Assembly (NCBI RefSeq): GCF_003725775.1
Contig: NZ_RJSG01000001.1
Span: 262 to 64,261 of the forward strand
DNA from: Nocardioides marmorisolisilvae
GTDB lineage: Bacteria; Actinomycetota; Actinomycetes; Propionibacteriales; Nocardioidaceae
Length of the DNA stretch: 64,000 nt
Reading direction: 5' to 3'
Under the pieces are notes generated by a model that was not told where the DNA came from, did no database searches, and worked only from the letters and a program-made list of their open reading frames with translations. This document shows, piece after piece, positions 1 through 8,957 of this stretch; position 1 is the first letter of the stretch; each line of letters begins with the position of its first letter. Both the position numbers and the translations under genes were made by a program.

Positions 1-3000
1 CGGGATCCCGCTCTCCGGCATCCCGCTCTCCGGGATCAGCATCAACGGTGCGCCGCTCTCCGGCATCCCGCTTTCCGGCATCGAGATCGGGACCACCCCG
101 CTCTCCGGCATCCCGCTCTCGGGCATCGGCACCACGCTGCGCAACACCCTCATCGACTGCACCGCGTTCGACTGCGACGCCCCCGGAGCCACCCTCGGCA
201 CCGCGGCCGCCGCCGGCGCGATCAAGGCGGGGGCGAAGATCGGCGACCTGAGCGCCGACCTGCTCAAGCTGATGCGGCTGAGCGACCTGATCGGAGCGAC
301 CACGGCCGCGACGGACGACCACCTGCGCAGCGCCCTGGGCAGCCGCACGATGGCCGACCTCACGTCGTGGGGCAACCTCACCCTGGGTGAGCTGCCGCAG
401 CTGTGGCCGTACCTGAAGCTGTCCGACCTCAGCGGTCACCTCGACGGGGTCCGGCTCAGCGACCTGGCCAACCACCTGCGCGAGTTCTCGCCGCAGCAGG
501 TCCGTGACGCCCTCGACGCGGCACACATGACGCTGGCGAGCATCACCGGATGGGACAACGTCACCCTCGGCCAGACCGGCGTGCTGCTGCAGTACCTGCA
601 CCTCGGCGACCTGAGCAATGCGCTGAAGGGGCTGCGCCTGGGCGACCTGGCCGACGCCATCCAGAAGCCGGGCGGCGGCACCTACTCCGCCGACGACCTG
701 CGGACCGCGCTCAGCCAGGCCATGCCGAACAAGTCGTTCAGCGACCTGACCGACCTCGGCGACCTGACGCTCGGCGAGCTCGGCAAGTACGGCAACACCA
801 CGCTGGGCCAGCTGCTCACCGCGATGGCGGGGAGCTCGGAGCTCGACCAGATCACCTTCGGTGACCTGCTGCTGACCCTGATGAACCCGAAGCAGTACCC
901 GTGGGAGTCGCTCGACTTCGGGTCCGTGAGCGCCCAGGCGCTGGACGACGACCCGATCGGCTCGCCGCTGACGCTGGCCTACCGCGCCGACGCTCCCGAC
1001 GGCCTGCCGCGCACGGTCCGGGTGACCGTGCAGCTCCCCCACGGCGCGAAGATCGACACCGGTTCGATCAACGGCACGTCGTACGGCGACGCCTCGGAGC
1101 TGAAGCCGGACATCGACGGTGACGTGGCCACCTGGACGTTCACCAACGTCCCGGCGAACGCTCCGCAGTCGCTCACCTTCGACATGCAGGCGCCGCTGAA
1201 CATCGGCCCGGCGCAGGTCAAGGCCACCGCCTTCCTGCCCGCGGACGACGAGACCAGCAGCGACACCGCCTCGACGGTGGTCAAGGAGGCGATCGAGCCG
1301 AACGACACGATCGCCAACGCGACCACCCTGCCGGACGACACCATCGAGCTGTCGCACATCTCCTCGGCCGACGACGTCGACGTCTACAAGTTCAGCGTGA
1401 CGCAGCCCGGAACCCGGGTCTCGATCAGCCTGAGCAACCTCGACGCCGACCTGGACATGGTGCTGTACTCGCCGTCCGTCGGCAGCGTCCAACCGACCGC
1501 GGGCAAGAAGCTCGACCCGGTCGACGACGGTTCCGGCTCCGGACTGCCCGGCAAGGACCAGGCCGGCACCTACACCCCGCAGCCGTCGGTCGGTAACGAG
1601 GTGAAGCGGCCCTCCGACCTCGGCAACCTCGCCGTGGTCCAGGGTTCCTTCAACCGCGGACGCACCAACGAGCAGATCGACACCCGGGTGCTGACCCGGA
1701 CCGGCACCTACTACCTGGCCGTGACCGGGTACAACGCCGCGGTCGACTCGCAGCCCTACGCGCTGCGGCTCAAGCGGTTCGTGAACACCGAGCAGCCGGC
1801 CTGCCCGGTCCGCACGGTCACCGCCGGGACCCAGGGCACCCTGCTGCCGCAGACCCTGCCCACCGGCACCGACACGGTGTTCGTGGTCAACCGCTCGCGG
1901 ATGGCCGGCCTGTACGGCGACGACGCCGCGAACACCCTGATGGACCAGCTGACCGGATTCACCAGCTGGCTCAACGACAGCGGACTGCAGAAGGCCTCGG
2001 TGCTCACCGTCGACGCCGACCCCGGGGTCCGGGCCGCGTACGCCGCCTGGGACGCCAGCCCGTGCGTGCCGTCCGGCGCCAACGGGGTGGTCAGCGAGAT
2101 CGCCCGGGTGCTGAACGGCTACCGCTCGGCCGGTGCCGACCTGAAGAACGTGGTCCTGGTCGGCGGTGACGACGCCGTCCCGTTCGCCCGGGTGCCGGAC
2201 CGCACCGAGGTGGCCAACGAGTCCGGCTACGCCTCGACCTTCAGCGACTCCGGCAACGCGCTGTACGCGACCTTCGCGACCAGCAACGTCCAGACCGACA
2301 ACGCCTACGTCGACCGTTCGCCGTACGCGTTCGGTGACCGCACGCTGTACGTCCCGGACACCACGATCGGCCGTCTGGTCGAGTCGCCCGGCGAGATCGG
2401 TGACCAGCTCACCGACTTCGAGACCGCCAACGGCAAGCTCGCGGTCGGGACCGGCCTGGTCACCGGGTACGACTTCCTCTCCGACGGTGCCCAGGGCATC
2501 GACGCCTCGGTGAAGAAGACCTACGGCTCGGTCTCGGAGAAGATCTCCGACACCTGGACGAGGCAGGACCTCGAGGACGCGATCCACGCGATCAAGCCCG
2601 ACCTGCTCTCGATCAACGCCCACTTCGACCACTACCGCGCGCTGCCGGCCGCCGGCAACGCCACGCATGACGAGTCCGACCTGTTCCAGGCGGCCGCGGT
2701 GCGCGGTGCCCTGAACGGCGACCTGGCCGGCTCGGTGGTGTTCTCGATGGGCTGCCACAGCGGCCTCTCGGCCAGCGACAAGCTGCTCAGCGGCGACCGG
2801 GCCCTGGACTTCGCCCAGGCCGTCTCCAGCCAGGGCGGCGTGTTCGTCGGCAACACCGGCTTCGGGTACGGCGACACCGACACGGTGGCGCTCTCCGAGC
2901 AGCTGATGGGTGACTTCGCCCAGCGGCTGAACGGCAGCATGTCGGTCGGCGAGGCACTGCTCTACGCCAAGAACGCCTACTTCTCCGGCCTCGCGGAGTA

Positions 3001-5077
3001 CACGCCGTACGACGAGAAGGTGCTGCAGGAGACGACCTTCTACGGCCTGCCGTTCTACCGGCTCGACGTCGCGAACCCGCCGGCGAACCCGGCCCCGGTC
3101 TCGGCGACGATCACCCCGGACGCGACCACCGGGCTCAGCGTGGCCACGACGCACCTCGCGCCGACCTACGCCAACCGGACCGCGGACAACGGCACCACCT
3201 ACACCGCCGCGGTCGACCCGACCACCGGCGAGGACAGCCTGACCACGGTGCAGAACCGCCCGGTCGAGCCGAAGGTGGACACCGAGTACGCGCTTCCCGC
3301 CGGCCTCGCCGCGCACGACGCCCTCGTGCTGGGCCTGACCAGCGTGGACACGCCGAACACCGACCCGTACGTGTTCCAGCCGACCGTGGACAGCTCGGGC
3401 GAGCGCGTCGACATCGGGGTGGACACGGCGTTCCCGACGCGGGCCGTCCGGGTGAACTCCGGGCTGTCGCCGGCCGGCGAGACGTTCCACGTCGCCGCGA
3501 CCACCGGCTACTTCCGGACCACCGCGGCGGACGGCAAGGGCCTCCAGCGGACGTACCGGTCCATGGACGTGCAGACGTACCTGCCGTCCGCGGGCAACGA
3601 CGACTGGATCGCTCCGACGTTCTCGCAGGTCACCGGCCAGGTCCACGACGGCGTGGTCAGCATCTCGGCCCACGTGCTCGACGACCGCGGGGACGCCTCC
3701 CGGGTCAAGCGGGTCCGGTTGCTGCTGCTGGAGGACCCGCGTTCGGGGGTCAGCACGGTGTGGCGCGGTCTGGACCTGGTCCGCACGGCGGGCTCGGACG
3801 AGTGGACCGGCTCGCTGACCACCACCGGACGGAACCTGGAGTTCGTGCTGCAGGCGGTCGACGCCGCCGGCAACGTCGGGGTGACCAACGACAAGGCGCA
3901 GAACTTCAACGACGACGGCGTGGTCATCGGCGGGACCGGTGACGGCGACCCGACCCCGGTGGGCGACCTGCAGGTCACCCTCTCCGGCACCCAGGGCGGC
4001 GAGAACTGGTACACCGGTCCGGTCACCGTGACCGCGACCGGCGGCACCAAGCTGGTCTACGAGGTGGTCGGCGAGAGCGACCCGACCGGCTACCAGGAGC
4101 CGTTCAAGCTGACCGACACCGGACTGCACACCGTCCGGGTCACCAGCGGCGACGGCCAGACGCAGACCGTCACGGTGCCGATCGACCGGGTCGGGCCGGT
4201 GGCCCAGATCGCGAGCCCGGCGCCGGGTCAGAACCTCCCGGTCGTGCCTGGCGCGCTGATCAGCTACAGCTGCCCCGACGCAGGCTCGGGTGGCACCACC
4301 TGCACCGCGACGGTGGACAGCTCGCCGATCCCGGTGGCCAGCGGAACCACGATGCTGCTGGCACCCGGTACGCACAGCGTCACCGTGTACGCCGGCCCCG
4401 ACCGTGCCGGAAACCCGGCCAGCGTGCCGACGGCGACCCGCACCTTCACGGTGCTGGGAGCCCCGGCGACGGTCGGCACCATCGGGGTCAGCAAGGCCCA
4501 GGACGGAGCGGTCACGACCCTGACGGTGCCGTTCACCGGGTACTCGGTGCTCGACTACTCCGGGACGGTCGCCTGGGGCGACGGCGGCTCGACGAACTGC
4601 GCGATGGCCGGTTCGGGCTGCACGATCACCCGGAACGGCTCGGGCGGCGGCGTGCTGACGGTGACCCACACCTACAACACGGCGTGGGTGGACACCACGG
4701 CGACGGTGACGGTGGTCGACAACCTGGGCCAGACGGCCTCGGCGACGGTGAAGGTCAACAAGAAGACCGTCCTCACCGCCACCGCGGCACTGCTCCAGCT
4801 GAAGATCAGCACCAACGTGGTCGAGCTCAAGAGCGGCGCCATCTCGGCAACGCTCAAGGACGCCAGCGGCAATCCGCTGGCCGGCCAGACGATCAAGTTC
4901 ACGCTCCCGAGCGGGACCTCGATCTGCACCGCGACGACCAACAGCTCCGGTGTGGCCGCCTGCCCGACCAACCTGCTGTACACCCTGGCGATGGTCCTGG
5001 CCGGGAAGTACTACGCGACCTTCCCGGGCAAGGACGCCTGGCACGGGTCGTCGGCCTCGGCCAGCCTGATCGGCTAG
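1..5077 (+). CDS. Large secreted gingipain-like (C25) cysteine peptidase with repeats, 5' end missing
   Basis: The reading frame is open from the left edge (first full codon at base 2), so the N-terminus and any signal peptide lie outside; 1691 residues are visible. Numbering from base 2: residues 1-42 carry six PLSG copies with five-residue spacing; about 77-300 hold three repeats each marked by a T-L-G core; about 432-583 resemble a bacterial pre-peptidase C-terminal (PPC) domain (EPNDT... DDVDVYKF); about 622-1020 resemble the peptidase C25/gingipain fold with a candidate catalytic His in INAHFDH (H874) and Cys in SMGCHSG (C918). The rest looks like Ig/CARDB-type beta domains. C25 enzymes are secreted clan CD peptidases; activity here is inference. 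It converges on the cyclase gene, with 14 bases between stops and a strong hairpin just beyond. Confidence 0.75.
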   Translation, partial: GIPLSGIPLSGISINGAPLSGIPLSGIEIGTTPLSGIPLSGIGTTLRNTLIDCTAFDCDAPGATLGTAAAAGAIKAGAKIGDLSADLLKLMRLSDLIGATTAATDDHLRSALGSRTMADLTSWGNLTLGELPQLWPYLKLSDLSGHLDGVRLSDLANHLREFSPQQVRDALDAAHMTLASITGWDNVTLGQTGVLLQYLHLGDLSNALKGLRLGDLADAIQKPGGGTYSADDLRTALSQAMPNKSFSDLTDLGDLTLGELGKYGNTTLGQLLTAMAGSSELDQITFGDLLLTLMNPKQYPWESLDFGSVSAQALDDDPIGSPLTLAYRADAPDGLPRTVRVTVQLPHGAKIDTGSINGTSYGDASELKPDIDGDVATWTFTNVPANAPQSLTFDMQAPLNIGPAQVKATAFLPADDETSSDTASTVVKEAIEPNDTIANATTLPDDTIELSHISSADDVDVYKFSVTQPGTRVSISLSNLDADLDMVLYSPSVGSVQPTAGKKLDPVDDGSGSGLPGKDQAGTYTPQPSVGNEVKRPSDLGNLAVVQGSFNRGRTNEQIDTRVLTRTGTYYLAVTGYNAAVDSQPYALRLKRFVNTEQPACPVRTVTAGTQGTLLPQTLPTGTDTVFVVNRSRMAGLYGDDAANTLMDQLTGFTSWLNDSGLQKASVLTVDADPGVRAAYAAWDASPCVPSGANGVVSEIARVLNGYRSAGADLKNVVLVGGDDAVPFARVPDRTEVANESGYASTFSDSGNALYATFATSNVQTDNAYVDRSPYAFGDRTLYVPDTTIGRLVESPGEIGDQLTDFETANGKLAVGTGLVTGYDFLSDGAQGIDASVKKTYGSVSEKISDTWTRQDLEDAIHAIKPDLLSINAHFDHYRALPAAGNATHDESDLFQAAAVRGALNGDLAGSVVFSMGCHSGLSASDKLLSGDRALDFAQAVSSQGGVFVGNTGFGYGDTDTVALSEQLMGDFAQRLNGSMSVGEALLYAKNAYFSGLAEYTPYDEKVLQETTFYGLPFYRLDVANPPANPAPVSATITPDATTGLSVATTHLAPTYANRTADNGTTYTAAVDPTTGEDSLTTVQNRPVEPKVDTEYALPAGLAAHDALVLGLTSVDTPNTDPYVFQPTVDSSGERVDIGVDTAFPTRAVRVNSGLSPAGETFHVAATTGYFRTTAADGKGLQRTYRSMDVQTYLPSAGNDDWIAPTFSQVTGQVHDGVVSISAHVLDDRGDASRVKRVRLLLLEDPRSGVSTVWRGLDLVRTAGSDEWTGSLTTTGRNLEFVLQAVDAAGNVGVTNDKAQNFNDDGVVIGGTGDGDPTPVGDLQVTLSGTQGGENWYTGPVTVTATGGTKLVYEVVGESDPTGYQEPFKLTDTGLHTVRVTSGDGQTQTVTVPIDRVGPVAQIASPAPGQNLPVVPGALISYSCPDAGSGGTTCTATVDSSPIPVASGTTMLLAPGTHSVTVYAGPDRAGNPASVPTATRTFTVLGAPATVGTIGVSKAQDGAVTTLTVPFTGYSVLDYSGTVAWGDGGSTNCAMAGSGCTITRNGSGGGVLTVTHTYNTAWVDTTATVTVVDNLGQTASATVKVNKKTVLTATAALLQLKISTNVVELKSGAISATLKDASGNPLAGQTIKFTLPSGTSICTATTNSSGVAACPTNLLYTLAMVLAGKYYATFPGKDAWHGSSASASLIG
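2..127 (+). repeat. 15-bp DNA repeat coding for six PLSGI units
   Basis: Variants of ATCCCGCTCTCCGGC recur in frame, some back to back and some interrupted by short inserts (SINGA, EIGTT). The encoded I-P-L-S-G unit has the five-residue period and the L-S-G end of pentapeptide repeats (A-[DN]-L-S-G), which fold as a square beta helix. The array continues off the left edge, so its length is unknown. Confidence 0.7.
350..895 (+). repeat. Three tandem ~60-68-residue protein repeats
   Basis: Within the large secreted protein, three units align on cores NLTLGEL (T at base 380), NVTLGQT (T at 563) and DLTLGEL (T at 767). They are 61 and 68 residues apart, and the first two share a following L-x-L-x-D-L-S segment. 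I do not recognise the family; the Leu/Asp-rich pattern suggests a solenoid or helical spacer between the PLSGI array and the PPC domain. Confidence 0.6.
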
Positions 5078-5091
5078 CCCGGGTCAGCAGC

Positions 5092-8000
5092 TCAGAGCGG
5101 AATGGGCAGCGCTGGGAGTCGGACGACTCCCAGCGCTGCCAGCTCGGTGTCCGCCTCCTTCGCCAGGGCGCGGTCCCGGGTCAGCTCGGCCAGCCCGTGC
5201 AGCGAGATGGTCCGCTCGAACCGGACGTCGGCCTTCTCGGCCAGCGTGATCGCCTCGCGCGCGTGGGCGACCGCGTCCTCGTCCCGTTCGGTCTGCCGGG
5301 CCAGCCAGCTGCGCAGGCGGGCGACGAACGCGTCCGAACCGGGGAAGCCGCCGCCGGCGACGACCAGCTCAGCGACCTCGTCGAGCGCGGCGGCCGCGAG
5401 CTCGGTGTGCCCGCCCAGCAGCAGGCCCTCCACGATCCGGATCCGGGTCTCGACGACGAACAGCTCCGACTTGATCTCGGTCAGCTTCTCCAGGGCCCGC
5501 TGCAGCGCGGCCAGGCCGGCCGCGTTCTGCCCGTCCCGCACCAGGGCGCGTCCCAGATTGGCCTCGGCCAGTCCGCAGCCGAGCGGGTAGCCGGCGGCGC
5601 TCCAGGTCTCGATCGCCTGCTCGAAGAGCAGCACCGCCTCGTCGGTGCGCCCCTGGTCGGAGAGGATCTCGCCGGCGTTGTTGCGCGCCATCGCGAGCAA
5701 CGAGCGGTCGCCGCAGCGCTGGTAGCGGTCGGCGGCGTCCTGGTAGTGCTCCGAGGCGGCGTTCCAGTCGCCGGAGAAGTACTGCGCGACGCCGAGGTTG
5801 TTCAGGGCGGTGCCCTGGTAGAGGACGTTGCCGGTCTCGGTGAACAGCTCGAGGGCGCGCTCGCCGTAGCTCACGTCGGAGACGTCGCCGGCGTGGGTGA
5901 GGGCGGTCTGCAGCACCAGGCTGGCGTGGGCCTCGGCGTCCTTGTCGCCACCCCGCACGGCGTGCTCGATGCCGAGCCGGGCCAGGTCCGCCTGGTCCTC
6001 GGTGCGTCCCATCCGGTGCATCACGCCAGCGGCGGCGACCAGCAGCGGGGCGTCGAGCCACGGCTCGTCGGTGGCCGCGACCAGGTCCCGACCGCGGTCG
6101 TACCAGCGCAGCGCGGCGGAGTACTTGCCGGCCCGCTCACGCAGCACCCCGCGTTTGCGCAGCAGCCGGGCACCGCGGACCGGGTCGTCGCCCACGAGCC
6201 TGGAAGCGGCCTTGTAGGCCACGTCGGCCTCGGGGTAGTCGGCCGAGCGCTCCATCACGTCACCGCGGGCCTCGGAGACCCGGGCCACGACGTACGGGGT
6301 CAGACCGCGGACCCACCGGCGCACCTTGAGCGCGCGCTCGTAGGCGACCGCGGCCTCGGAGACGGCGAGCTGCTCCCAGGCCCGGTCCCCCGCCGCGACC
6401 GAGTAGCGCCAGGTGCGCTCGTAGTCGCCCGCGCGGAAGAAGTGCTCGGCCAGCAGCGCCACGTCGCTGGCCTGGCTGCTCGCCTCGATCAGCTCGCCGA
6501 CCCGCTGGTGCAGCCGTCCCCGGCGTCCGAACGGCAGACCTTCGTACGCGACGTCGCGGTAGAGCACGTGCCGGAACCGGACGTGGTGCTCGCCGTCGCG
6601 CTCGACCAGGTCGCCCAGACCGTCCCAGATGTGCGGGTCCGAGGCACGCTGACCGGTGCTGGTCAGCACGAGGTCGAGCAGCTCGGTGTCGAAGCGGGCT
6701 CCTACCACCGCCGCGTAGCGCAGCAGCGTACGGTCCACGGCACCGAGGCGGTCGAGGCGTTCTGCCACGATCCGCTCGACGGACTCGGGCAGGTCCTCGG
6801 TCGCGACACCGTCGCGGACCGCCTGCATCAGCTCGAGCACGAACAGCGGGTTGCCGCCCGCACGGTCGGCGACCGCGGAGAGTGCGTTGGCCCGGTGCTC
6901 GTCGCCGGCGTCGTGGTGCAGGGCGGCCGCGGCCAGCGCGACGGCGGCCGCCTCGTCGAGCGGCTCCAGGTTCATCCGGCGCACCGTCTCGACGCCGGTG
7001 AGCAGTAGCGCGCTGCTCGGCCGGTTCGTGGCGATCAGCAACCAGGGCTGGCCGCTGATCCGCGAGGCCAGAGCGCTGAACAGCGCAGCCGATGCCGGGT
7101 CGGCGTAGTAGGCGTCCTCGACCAAGAACAGGGTCGGGGTGCCCACCATGACCGTGAGCAGGTCGACGACCGCCTCGTGCGTGCGTGCCAGCACGAAGTC
7201 GGTGGCGATCGCGTCGGCCTCCGGCGTCGGCGCGACCTCCGCGTCCAGGGGTGCCGCCAGCAGCGGGAGCATCGGCAGCAGCGTCGGGCGCACCCGGCCG
7301 ACGGTGCGAGCGAGCAGCTCGCCGGCGCGGGCGGCGGAGGCGCTGTACGGGATTCCGACCAGGCGGCGGAGGACCACCTTGGCGGCGGCGTACGCGGTGT
7401 TGGAGTGGTACGGCTGGCACTCGACGTTGACCTGCTGGAAAAGGCGCTCGTCGGTGGCGATCTCGGCGATCAGGCGCGACTTGCCGACGCCGGCCTCGCC
7501 GAGGATCTCCACGGCGCACCCGCGACCGTCGGCGACCTGGCCGACCACCGACCGCAGCTCCGCGAGCTCCTGCTCGCGTCCCACCAGCGGCAGGTCGTTG
7601 GCCGCCAGCGGGGACTGCAACGTCTCGGTGACGTCGTCGACCACGACCGCGGTGACCGGCTTGCTCTTGCCCTTGACCAGGAACGGCGGCAGCTCGCGCG
7701 CGCTGACCCGGGCGCGACTGCGCTGGACCACGTCGGTCGAGACCACCACCTGCCCCGGTTCGGCGTGCGCCATCAGCCGGGCCGACAGGTTCACCGGGTC
7801 ACCCATCACGGTGTAGGTGTATCGGCTGGCCGAGCCGAGGAACCCGGCGAAGATCCGGCCGCTGTTCACCCCGCCCTTGAGCCGCCTGAGCGGGTCGCCG
7901 TGGACGATGTCGACGGCGTAGCGCAGCGCCGACTCGTCGTCGTTCGTGGTCGACACCGGAGCCCCCGCGGTGGCGATGAGCTTGACCCCGTCGGCGATCA

Positions 8001-8883
8001 CGTCGGTGTAGAGGAACTGAACGCTGGTGCCGCTGCGCAGCGCCTGGGCCGATCGGACCAGGGCGTCGAGACCGCGCGCGAACTCCTCGGGGCCGGTCTG
8101 CTCGAGCGACGCGTCGGTGCCGAGGACCTCGAGGAAGACGATGCTCGCGATCCGGTGCTCGCCTCCCAACGACGCCAGCGCCGAGACCTCCTCGCGCAGC
8201 TTCGGCGCCACCAGCCCGGGCTCACCCGGGACCGGCGCCAGCTCGCGGCCGGTGCGTCGCTGCCGGGGAACCGCGTCCTGGTCCAGCAGCACACCTCCGG
8301 CCGTCTTCTTCGATCGCCAGTGCTCGGGCAGCAGGTCCGCGAGCTCCTTGCTCACCAGCACCTGGCCGGCCTCGGCCGCCGACTCGAGCTCCACGGTTCG
8401 CGAGACCGGAGCGCCGAGCAGGACCAGCTCGCGCCACTCCGGTTCCCCGACCAGGAACAGGTCGAAGTCGCCGTGGTGCGCGCCCACGGACATCTTCAGG
8501 CCGAGCTTGGCGAAGCGCGGCTTGCCGATCGCCGCCTGCATCCGGACCGACGCGCGGGCGCTGCGCTCGGCACCGTCGTCGCCCTCGAACCAGATGAGCA
8601 GCGCATCCCCGCCGAACTTCAGGACGTCACCGCCCTCGCTGCCGGCGATCGAGATGAGAGTGTCGAAGCAGCCGTTGACGATCTCGGTCAGCCGCTCGGC
8701 GCCCTCCTTGCCGAGCGAGGCGAGCCGCTCCGACATCGCGGTGAAGCCGGAGAGATCCGCCGAGACCAGGCTGCCGGTGCGACGGCGGTGCAGCTCGTCG
8801 GGCGCCTCGGCCAGCCAGGACGCGGACAGCGCCGGTGCCAGGGCAGCGAACTGCGCCCCGTCCATCCGCACCCCCGCGCTCAC
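5092..8883 (-). CDS. Tandem class III adenylyl cyclase / AAA ATPase / TPR protein
   Basis: 1263 aa, GTG start. Cyclase domain 1 (about 35-180) keeps both metal-binding aspartates (D43 in SADLSGFT, D93 in KFGGDAL) but has lost the transition-state Asn/Arg (LGAPVSRTVE). Cyclase domain 2 (about 245-390) has lost the metal residues (E252, T305 region) but keeps K301, T358, N365 and R369 (MGDPVNLSARL). A P-loop ATPase follows (GEAGVGKS, 462-469), then TPR-like helices to the end. This is the layout of human soluble adenylyl cyclase and of many actinobacterial signalling proteins; the Lys/Thr pair favours ATP, giving cAMP. The input signal is unknown. There is no signal peptide or membrane segment and no C-terminal LuxR HTH. 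It ends 14 bases from the convergent peptidase gene. Confidence 0.88.
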   Translation of the reverse strand: MSAGVRMDGAQFAALAPALSASWLAEAPDELHRRRTGSLVSADLSGFTAMSERLASLGKEGAERLTEIVNGCFDTLISIAGSEGGDVLKFGGDALLIWFEGDDGAERSARASVRMQAAIGKPRFAKLGLKMSVGAHHGDFDLFLVGEPEWRELVLLGAPVSRTVELESAAEAGQVLVSKELADLLPEHWRSKKTAGGVLLDQDAVPRQRRTGRELAPVPGEPGLVAPKLREEVSALASLGGEHRIASIVFLEVLGTDASLEQTGPEEFARGLDALVRSAQALRSGTSVQFLYTDVIADGVKLIATAGAPVSTTNDDESALRYAVDIVHGDPLRRLKGGVNSGRIFAGFLGSASRYTYTVMGDPVNLSARLMAHAEPGQVVVSTDVVQRSRARVSARELPPFLVKGKSKPVTAVVVDDVTETLQSPLAANDLPLVGREQELAELRSVVGQVADGRGCAVEILGEAGVGKSRLIAEIATDERLFQQVNVECQPYHSNTAYAAAKVVLRRLVGIPYSASAARAGELLARTVGRVRPTLLPMLPLLAAPLDAEVAPTPEADAIATDFVLARTHEAVVDLLTVMVGTPTLFLVEDAYYADPASAALFSALASRISGQPWLLIATNRPSSALLLTGVETVRRMNLEPLDEAAAVALAAAALHHDAGDEHRANALSAVADRAGGNPLFVLELMQAVRDGVATEDLPESVERIVAERLDRLGAVDRTLLRYAAVVGARFDTELLDLVLTSTGQRASDPHIWDGLGDLVERDGEHHVRFRHVLYRDVAYEGLPFGRRGRLHQRVGELIEASSQASDVALLAEHFFRAGDYERTWRYSVAAGDRAWEQLAVSEAAVAYERALKVRRWVRGLTPYVVARVSEARGDVMERSADYPEADVAYKAASRLVGDDPVRGARLLRKRGVLRERAGKYSAALRWYDRGRDLVAATDEPWLDAPLLVAAAGVMHRMGRTEDQADLARLGIEHAVRGGDKDAEAHASLVLQTALTHAGDVSDVSYGERALELFTETGNVLYQGTALNNLGVAQYFSGDWNAASEHYQDAADRYQRCGDRSLLAMARNNAGEILSDQGRTDEAVLLFEQAIETWSAAGYPLGCGLAEANLGRALVRDGQNAAGLAALQRALEKLTEIKSELFVVETRIRIVEGLLLGGHTELAAAALDEVAELVVAGGGFPGSDAFVARLRSWLARQTERDEDAVAHAREAITLAEKADVRFERTISLHGLAELTRDRALAKEADTELAALGVVRLPALPIPL
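5105..5140. terminator. Perfect 17-bp inverted repeat, likely bidirectional terminator
   Basis: The arms at 5105-5121 and 5124-5140 are exact reverse complements separated by only two bases, giving a very stable hairpin. It lies just past the stop of the plus-strand peptidase gene and inside the last codons of the convergent cyclase gene, so it could end transcription from both sides. No T-run follows, as is common in GC-rich actinobacteria. Confidence 0.7.
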
Positions 8884-8957
8884 CGGGCCAGTCTGCCTTC
8901 CGGGACCGGGGGTTTCCCGAACGCGCGTTCGGGTGGTCTAGCGCACGCGGGGCAGTC

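Noticed and set aside
2-127. Possible CRISPR-like array at the left edge
   Set aside because: The 15-bp units are in frame, contiguous and encode a regular peptide; there are no spacers of constant length.
4684-7008. 774-codon plus-strand open frame into the cyclase gene
   Set aside because: It opposes the cyclase gene, carries no domain and has shadow composition.
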